Source of the DNA: a virus
Reading direction: 5' to 3' (one strand)
Virus record (IMG/VR): IMGVR_UViG_3300030107_000008
Location: 1 to 20,420 of that record
Length of the DNA stretch: 20,420 nt
Shown here: positions 15,446 to 20,420 of the stretch, in pieces
Numbering within the stretch: position 1 is the stretch's first letter
Layout: every line of letters begins with the position of its first letter
The notes under the pieces: model-generated
The model's database searches: none
What the model saw: the letters and a program-made list of their open reading frames with translations, nothing else
What the model was told of the DNA's origin: nothing
Program-made: the position numbers and the translations under genes

Positions 15446-16792
15446 TTAATATATTCTAATACCAGTTGGCTTGCCTGCCCTTCCATAAAGTAAATTAAAT
15501 TCTCTGAAAATAAGATAGCCAAGTGCATCTACATGATGATCATAACCATTTTGTTTGTCGGGATCTCCTGTTTTTTCATCATAACTTTGCAATTCTAAAC
15601 ATTCAATTAAACGAGAGCAACTGGCATGAATCTCCAAACGTCTTTCCCCTTTGCCGTTTTGTAATAACGCATTGACGGTTGCAACTCGATCTTTGATAAA
15701 GGGGTTGCTTTTGAGAGCCATTGAACTGAAGCCGTAACTTTCGAGAATTGCGATGTCTGTCTTTGATGCGTTAATTGTTGAACGTGCTGAACCACTTGCG
15801 TCTGGGTAAACTAATATTCTGTTTGAAGGATAACGCCTAAGTATTTCCTGTGCCAACGCATCTGTATCATTTTGTCTTGATATTTCATCTATGATAATTA
15901 ACTTATCTCCAGACTTGACACCGACCACGGCATTGCAGTTCATGACGTTAAAATCAATACCAATCCGTAACACTTCCATCTTTATGTCAAATGGTATCTG
16001 ATTTATTACATGATCATTACGATTAAAACGATCATAAACTTGACCGCTTGTAAGATTAACCCATTGACCTAGCAAGTAAGCTTTTATTAACTGCGGTGGA
16101 TAATTCTCTTCAAGAGATTGTATAAAATTATCAGGTAAGTAGGGATTGTCTTTTGTTTTTGCCTGGATTAATCCTGTATCAGATTTTTTATTCTTTTCAA
16201 ATGTTTCAAATGCCCAACCATGACCCTCTGGAGTTGTTGTTGCATAAAACTGTTGAACATTACCTGATCTTAACCTTGCAAGTGCCATGTTCATAGCGTT
16301 TTCTGCATCTCGTTTTGGAACAGTGTCTGCCTCATCAAATCCAATCGCACATAAATTTTGCCCTCTTAATCGTTGATAAGTAAGCATTGTTCTTAACAAG
16401 ATTGTATGAGTTCCTTCTTCCCAACAAAGTTGGTACTCAGGAAGTGGTGATGCTCTGAATGTGTAAGGAATCTGCCATTGATCCAATAATTCGTTAAATG
16501 TGCGAATTAAAATGTCTCTCAGCATGGCATTTGTTGGCTGAAAAACAGCAGAGACATGACCGATGTTCATGCAGGCAAGCATTACAGCTTTTGAACAAAG
16601 AGCATAAGTTTTACCAGCACCAAAGCCACAAACAAGAGCTAGTTTTCTGTGATCAATATCTTTACAAAACTTTTCTTGATGAGGTAGTAAATCCTGATAA
16701 ATTCTATCAATCGTTTGTTGTGTTGTAGGGAGATCATAAGCACCGACTTGATATAAAACTTTGCCAGGGTTTGCAGTATCTAAAATGCTCAT
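15446..16792 (-). CDS. terL: Terminase large subunit
   Basis: A 448-aa packaging motor. The ATPase domain carries Walker A GFGAGKT (about residues 56-62), Walker B FDEAD (about 152-156) and an ATTTPEGHGW coupling-like segment. The RNase H-like nuclease domain has Asp in RIGIDFNVMN (about 280), YPDASGS (about 331) and DHHVDALGYLIF (about 418-424). All motor and nuclease residues appear present. I chose ATG at 16792 because it overlaps the small-subunit stop as ATGA. A longer reading from a TTG at 16798 adds two residues and is less likely. It acts with TerS on the procapsid portal to package DNA. Confidence 0.95.
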   Translation of the reverse strand: MSILDTANPGKVLYQVGAYDLPTTQQTIDRIYQDLLPHQEKFCKDIDHRKLALVCGFGAGKTYALCSKAVMLACMNIGHVSAVFQPTNAMLRDILIRTFNELLDQWQIPYTFRASPLPEYQLCWEEGTHTILLRTMLTYQRLRGQNLCAIGFDEADTVPKRDAENAMNMALARLRSGNVQQFYATTTPEGHGWAFETFEKNKKSDTGLIQAKTKDNPYLPDNFIQSLEENYPPQLIKAYLLGQWVNLTSGQVYDRFNRNDHVINQIPFDIKMEVLRIGIDFNVMNCNAVVGVKSGDKLIIIDEISRQNDTDALAQEILRRYPSNRILVYPDASGSARSTINASKTDIAILESYGFSSMALKSNPFIKDRVATVNALLQNGKGERRLEIHASCSRLIECLELQSYDEKTGDPDKQNGYDHHVDALGYLIFREFNLLYGRAGKPTGIRIY

Positions 16793-17109
16793 GAACAAAG
16801 ATGGGCTAACTTAGCTGCGGTATTGATAGCACCTAAAGCAATATGATAATGACCTTTTTTCCTTGCCTCCATCTGAAGGGTCGCACATTGTGACAAGAGG
16901 TCAGCTACCATTTGGGGTCTTTCCATGTCCCAATCCTTCTTTAGCTCGCCTCTGGCTATCTCTAAATACTTATCTACAGTTCTTTCTCCAACCCCCCAAT
17001 TCTCTGAGGCATAACGTACACAATCAGACCTACGACCACCATTTGCAATAATTCGTGCAAATTTCTGTGATCTTACAACAGTTTCAGCTTTTGTTCCTTT
17101 TTTTGCCAT
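16789..17109 (-). CDS. terS: Terminase small subunit
   Basis: A 106-aa DNA-recognition subunit of the packaging terminase. The N-terminal half is a helix-turn-helix-like region: FARIIANGGRRSDCVRYASE, then NWGVGERTVDKYLEIARGEL, typical of small terminase subunits with a 'GvserTvdkYi..Ar' recognition helix. The C-terminal half is helical (MVADLLSQCATLQMEARKKG) and probably oligomerises. Position directly before TerL, with an ATGA overlap, is diagnostic. Its start overlaps the methyltransferase stop as TAATG. The packaging site (cos or pac) is not identifiable by eye. Confidence 0.88.
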   Translation of the reverse strand: MAKKGTKAETVVRSQKFARIIANGGRRSDCVRYASENWGVGERTVDKYLEIARGELKKDWDMERPQMVADLLSQCATLQMEARKKGHYHIALGAINTAAKLAHLCS

Positions 17110-18146
17110 TAACTAGATGATACACGTTTTGCAGTCTTGCCTGTAAAATCCTCCCATCTTTTTACTATCACATCACAATATTTTGGATCTAATTCCATTA
17201 AAAATGATTGTCTTTTAAGACGTTCAGCAGCTATAAGTGTTGAACCAGAACCTCCAAATAAATCAATTACGTTACCTTGTTTATGATTTATCAAAGCTCT
17301 TTCTGCTAATTCAACAGGTTTTTGTGTGGGGTGCATATATGAAACATCTTTTTTTACTTGCCATAAATCACTTTCATTTTTTATATGTTTATCAATTTTT
17401 GCATTAAATAAACAAAACTCGTGTTGATGTCTATAACCAACTCCTAAACCAAAAACATTTTTTGCCCAAACAATACAACCTTTGAAGGGTAACTTTGTTT
17501 GTAATGTTGCGTAAAATTTCCAATTACACCAAACATAATAATGATTAGGATTTAAAATATTTATAATTTCAACCATGCTTGTAATAAGTTCGTTAAAAGA
17601 ATCTTCAGATAAATCATCATTTTTTATAACATCGAATTTTCCACTTCTACCATTAAAAGCAACATTATAAGGAGGATCGGTAAAGACCATATCAGCCTTA
17701 TTGCCATCCATTAATTTTTCAACGTGCAAAATATTTGTAGAGTCACCGCATAAAAGTCTGTGATTATCAAGAATATATAAATCACCTTCTTTTGTTACTG
17801 GTTCTTTTGGAACTTCTGGAACTTCGTCTGGGTCTGTTAAACCTTCTGCTGGTAATACTTCTGTCTCTCCAAGTAATTCTTTTAAATCATCATTATCAAA
17901 CCAGGGGTTTAGATCATGCTCTTGACTTAATTCTTCAAGCATATTTATATCCCATTCTGAAAGGTCGGAGGTTCTGTTATCAGCTAAAGCAAGCCCAACC
18001 TTTTCATCTTCTGAAAGCCCAGTTCTTTTTACAGCAATAATTTCATTACCATCAGTTTCTATAACTTTAAGATTTTTTATACCTGCCGCCTTTGCACCAG
18101 CGATTGTTCCATTCCCTGCAAGTATTCTGTTGTTTTCATCAATCAC
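17109..18146 (-). CDS. ParB-like domain fused to N6-adenine DNA methyltransferase
   Basis: A 345-aa reading from GTG at 18146. It opens within a ParB-like (Srx/ParB-N) domain: DENNRILAGNGTIAGAKAAG. The methyltransferase follows with motif IV FTDPPYNVAF (about 155-164), a central target-recognition region, the conserved MHPTQKPVEL (about 271-280) and motif I DLFGGSGSTLIAAE (about 295-308). This IV-to-I order indicates the beta class. DPPY predicts adenine-N6 methylation. The open frame continues upstream to 18257 and encodes the missing first part of the ParB domain (NDHKNARKRT, then SSKLIKESLQKFG), but contains no ATG, GTG or TTG there. The full gene probably starts near 18251 at an ATT, or the 5' end is damaged. 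No restriction partner is visible, so protection or regulation is inferred. Confidence 0.88.
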   Translation of the reverse strand: MIDENNRILAGNGTIAGAKAAGIKNLKVIETDGNEIIAVKRTGLSEDEKVGLALADNRTSDLSEWDINMLEELSQEHDLNPWFDNDDLKELLGETEVLPAEGLTDPDEVPEVPKEPVTKEGDLYILDNHRLLCGDSTNILHVEKLMDGNKADMVFTDPPYNVAFNGRSGKFDVIKNDDLSEDSFNELITSMVEIINILNPNHYYVWCNWKFYATLQTKLPFKGCIVWAKNVFGLGVGYRHQHEFCLFNAKIDKHIKNESDLWQVKKDVSYMHPTQKPVELAERALINHKQGNVIDLFGGSGSTLIAAERLKRQSFLMELDPKYCDVIVKRWEDFTGKTAKRVSSS

Positions 18147-18262
18147 TATTGATCTTGCAGCACCAAATTTTTGTAGTGATTCTTTTATAAGTTTTGAGGA
18201 ACGATCAGTACGCTTACGAGCATTTTTATGATCGTTTTGTAAATCATTAATTTGAGACTAAG

Positions 18263-18290
18263 AGGTGTTCCCACGTTCCCAAGTGTTCCC
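18263..18290 (+). repeat. Three GTTCCC repeats (iteron-like cluster A)
   Basis: GTTCCC occurs at 18267-18272, 18275-18280 and 18285-18290, the first and last preceded by GTG or AGTG. The start-to-start spacing is 8 and 10 bases. They lie just upstream of the methyltransferase open frame. Confidence 0.7.
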
Positions 18291-18361
18291 AAAAATGTAT
18301 AAGACTTACCTAACCCTATATATACCCCTATATTACCTATTATTATATTTATATATAAAAC

Positions 18362-18379
18362 ATAGAGAACATAGAGAAC
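18362..18379 (+). repeat. Tandem 9-bp repeat ATAGAGAAC
   Basis: ATAGAGAAC occurs twice back to back at 18362-18370 and 18371-18379. The GAGAAC core matches the GAGAAC units in the neighbouring cluster, and the repeat sits at the edge of the A+T-rich core. Confidence 0.7.
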
Positions 18380-18401
18380 ATATATATATAAGATAGTGAT
18401 T

Positions 18402-20420
18402 TCAAGGGTTTAAGCCGTTCCCAGTAGTGAGAACAGAGGTGAGAACAGGTGAGAACCAAACCCATTTAGGTGTTCCCGCTACTCGTTTTCTTTTACGTTC
18501 ATAATGTAGGGATTTAAGAATAGATGAGACAGTCATTGTATCAGATTTTGTTTGTCTTTCTATTGGTTTCTCTATTGCTTCAGCCAATAAAAGTTCGATT
18601 GTAATATCTTTCATTCTGTTAGATGGATCATTTAAGTAGTTAGTAATAACAGATAACCAAGGAGAATCCACCATATATCCAAGATTTTCTTTTTCAATTT
18701 GGTTTTCCTGTTCATAGGATAAAAAGTGCGATTCATTATTTTTAAATGCGGCAACAGAAGCTGCCCAGATACTATCCCTTTCTAACTGAAGGGAGTCAAG
18801 GTCAATAGATTTCGTAGTGCAGGGTATTATATGAAAACGCCTATTTCCTGTATCATCTATCAATAAACCTGAATCACGGTTAGAACTTCCAACAATAATT
18901 CCTCTTCTAGGCCATTCTTCAACAGCTTTTCCGTAAGGAACACGAAGCAGGTCAGTTGACCTTGATAAAAATGCTTTAATTACCCCTGCGTGTTTTCTGG
19001 ATGTTACCCCATCAATTTCAGACCATTCCATACCCCATGAACGGTGAAGAACTAAGAGGTCATCTTTAGAAGAAATATCACCAAGAGCATCAGAAAAGAA
19101 AGGGCCAAATAGTGTTTGCCAAAATGATGATTTCTTTATTCCTTGTGAACCTTGAAGAACAGTTGCTGTGTCATGTTTACAACCTGGAATATAAACTCTT
19201 CTTACTGCATTAATAAGAGTAAGTTTAAGCATTATGTCATATATTGTTGGTTCTTTTAAATTTTGATCCTGTGGCCTAAGATATGTAGTAGCAAGTCTAT
19301 CTATATAAGTTGGTTGAATTTCGTTATAGCAATGATCAAGGTAAAGTTTTACTGGATCATATTCATTTTCATGAGCTACTTTTAAAAGACAATCAATAGC
19401 CATTTCTTTTGGTACTTTATACCCAAGCTCTGCAAGCGTTAAATAAAATAATTCAATATTTTTGATTACTTTGCCATCCATTTCTATTGAGTGAGAAAAA
19501 GTGTTAAATCTAATTTCTTGTTTTAAGTTGCGTAAAAAGTTTATTAGTTCTTGTGATGTTAGTTGTTCTAATTTACGAGGAACTGGTGTAGATTCTGCTG
19601 CTGGTTTAATTGACGTAGGAAAAGATCGTGGTGGTGGAGTCCAGCCATCTTCTGATGCAAATTTTTGAAGAGTGCCAATAGAAACGCCAGACGATTTAAA
19701 AGAATCCCATTTAAGCTGACATTCACCTCCTTTATATTTCCCATTTTTTTCTGATAATGCTTCCCAATCGTGGAATAAAGAATGATCGCCAACAGAATGA
19801 GCAGCCATGCCAATTTTAATCCAATCGTCATAGTCATCTAAACGGTTAGGATTTATGGCCTGTAAAAGAGAACGAACTTTATCAGAATCTGAATTTAATG
19901 TTTGTATTTGTATAGGTTTTTTCTTTTTTTGCTCCATCATCTTTTGAATTATGGCAAAAGGAGCTTCTGCTAGTTCAAGGTCAGAAGGTGACCTACCATC
20001 CATCCATCTATAGCCGTCAGTTTTTGGATGTTTACCAGATACTATTGATTGAGTACCATTCCAACGCAGTTCTATTTGCTCAACTGAGCCATCTTCATCT
20101 TTTACGCCTGTTTGGAACTTGCGTGTTTTAATTTTTGACCAATATTTATTAGGAACTTGATATATAATTTGAAACCTACCAACTCTACCTGATGTAACCA
20201 TCCATGAAGGAGGTAAAGAGGAAAGAGAAAACCCCCATTCACTTAATATTTTTGCGGCTGAAGGGCCGTCATGATCTAAAAATAAAAGACCACCAGAAGG
20301 TGTTCCGCAACATACTCCTATACCTGTTGATCTATTGGAGGAAATTTCTTTAAATAACTGTGAACGTGTAAGAGGGTTATTTTGCCAATCATTTTGATAT
20401 GGTCTTTTATTTTGAACGGC
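18402..20420 (-). CDS. Primase-polymerase / VirE-type superfamily 3-like helicase (5' end off window)
   Basis: The frame is open from 20420 to TGA at 18404-18402: 672 residues, N-terminus missing. An ATG at 20201 is internal. The visible N-terminal part is Prim-Pol: residues about 35-52 read GVCCGTPSGGLLFLDHDG, with the DHD metal motif at 49-51. Next, TSGRVGRFQIIYQVP occupies the motif III position, where many relatives have a histidine. A PriCT_2-like domain follows (about 180-270, AINPNRLDDYDDWIKIGMAA). The C-terminal VirE-like ATPase has Walker A GSQGIKKSS (424-432), Walker B GMEWSEID (463-470), VGSSNRD (510-516) and an arginine motif GNRRFHI (525-531). It likely primes and unwinds phage DNA at the adjacent candidate origin. 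The last residues are encoded by repeat DNA. Confidence 0.9.
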   Translation of the reverse strand, partial: AVQNKRPYQNDWQNNPLTRSQLFKEISSNRSTGIGVCCGTPSGGLLFLDHDGPSAAKILSEWGFSLSSLPPSWMVTSGRVGRFQIIYQVPNKYWSKIKTRKFQTGVKDEDGSVEQIELRWNGTQSIVSGKHPKTDGYRWMDGRSPSDLELAEAPFAIIQKMMEQKKKKPIQIQTLNSDSDKVRSLLQAINPNRLDDYDDWIKIGMAAHSVGDHSLFHDWEALSEKNGKYKGGECQLKWDSFKSSGVSIGTLQKFASEDGWTPPPRSFPTSIKPAAESTPVPRKLEQLTSQELINFLRNLKQEIRFNTFSHSIEMDGKVIKNIELFYLTLAELGYKVPKEMAIDCLLKVAHENEYDPVKLYLDHCYNEIQPTYIDRLATTYLRPQDQNLKEPTIYDIMLKLTLINAVRRVYIPGCKHDTATVLQGSQGIKKSSFWQTLFGPFFSDALGDISSKDDLLVLHRSWGMEWSEIDGVTSRKHAGVIKAFLSRSTDLLRVPYGKAVEEWPRRGIIVGSSNRDSGLLIDDTGNRRFHIIPCTTKSIDLDSLQLERDSIWAASVAAFKNNESHFLSYEQENQIEKENLGYMVDSPWLSVITNYLNDPSNRMKDITIELLLAEAIEKPIERQTKSDTMTVSSILKSLHYERKRKRVAGTPKWVWFSPVLTSVLTTGNGLNP
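18417..18477 (+). repeat. GTTCCC / GTGAGAAC repeat cluster inside the primase 3' end
   Basis: GTGAGAAC occurs at 18427-18434, 18439-18446 and 18449-18456 (start-to-start spacing 12 and 10). It is flanked by GTTCCC at 18417-18422 and 18472-18477. The cluster lies in the last codons of the primase gene, which accordingly encode a repetitive SPVLTSVLTTGNGLNP tail. Confidence 0.75.

Larger units (their letters stand above)
18258..18480. other. Candidate replication origin: repeat clusters flanking an A+T-rich core
   Basis: This includes the only larger intergenic space outside the capsid gene (18258-18401). An A+T-rich core (about 18291-18400, with runs such as TATATATA and ATTATATTTATATATAAAA) is bracketed by short repeats: three GTTCCC on one side, GAGAAC copies in the middle, and GTTCCC/GTGAGAAC on the other side inside the end of the primase gene. 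The 10-mer AGGTGTTCCC recurs at 18263-18272 and 18468-18477. Placement next to the primase-helicase fits an iteron-type origin; function is inferred. Confidence 0.5.

Noticed and set aside
18402-20201. Primase starting at ATG 20201
   Set aside because: The frame is open and homologous (Prim-Pol DHD motif) all the way to the window edge, so this ATG is internal.
1-20420. CRISPR array, tRNA genes, integrase, insertion sequence or defence cassette
   Set aside because: I looked for spaced direct repeats, cloverleaf motifs, recombinase motifs and transposase ends and saw none; the window is a continuous replication-packaging-head-tail module.

Overview
The window is one contiguous piece of a tailed-phage genome. 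It looks like a siphovirus with a lambda-type long non-contractile tail. Every gene I can support is on the minus strand, so the biological order runs from position 20420 down to 1. The DNA is A+T-rich, and genes abut or overlap, mostly at TAATG or ATGA junctions. No host genes, tRNAs, integrase or lysis genes are visible, so lifestyle is undetermined. A marine cyanobacterial-type host is plausible from the resemblance of the capsid N-terminus, the primase motif style and the small structural proteins to marine cyanophage-like contigs as I remember them. That is inference only.

Replication and packaging (20420-15446): a primase-polymerase/VirE-type helicase (5' end off the window) is followed by an A+T-rich intergenic region of about 140 bp. 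This region is bracketed by clustered GGGAAC and GTTCTC repeats and is a candidate replication origin. A ParB-domain/adenine methyltransferase fusion follows, with an abnormal 5' end, then the small and large terminase subunits.

Head (15419-7948): the order is portal, SPP1 gp7-type minor head protein, two tiny lysine-rich ORFs, a Tudor-like small protein, a 92-aa phage protein, scaffold, major capsid protein, a capsid-decoration-like protein, and a run of connector and completion proteins. The capsid gene is split by a compact, ORF-less group I intron of about 249 nt. Splicing joins a 49-nt first exon to the rest and restores the sequence FTP-Y-LIEETT.

Tail (7947-1): the order is tail terminator, tail tube, tail assembly chaperones G and G-T, tape measure, then lambda-type M, L, K, I and J. 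G-T is made by a -1 frameshift at A AAA AAA. J runs off the window at position 1 without a stop.

The main points beyond routine annotation are the capsid-gene group I intron, the candidate iteron-type origin, the frameshifted chaperone, the non-AUG or damaged start of the methyltransferase, and an L protein lacking its usual C-terminal cysteine domain.
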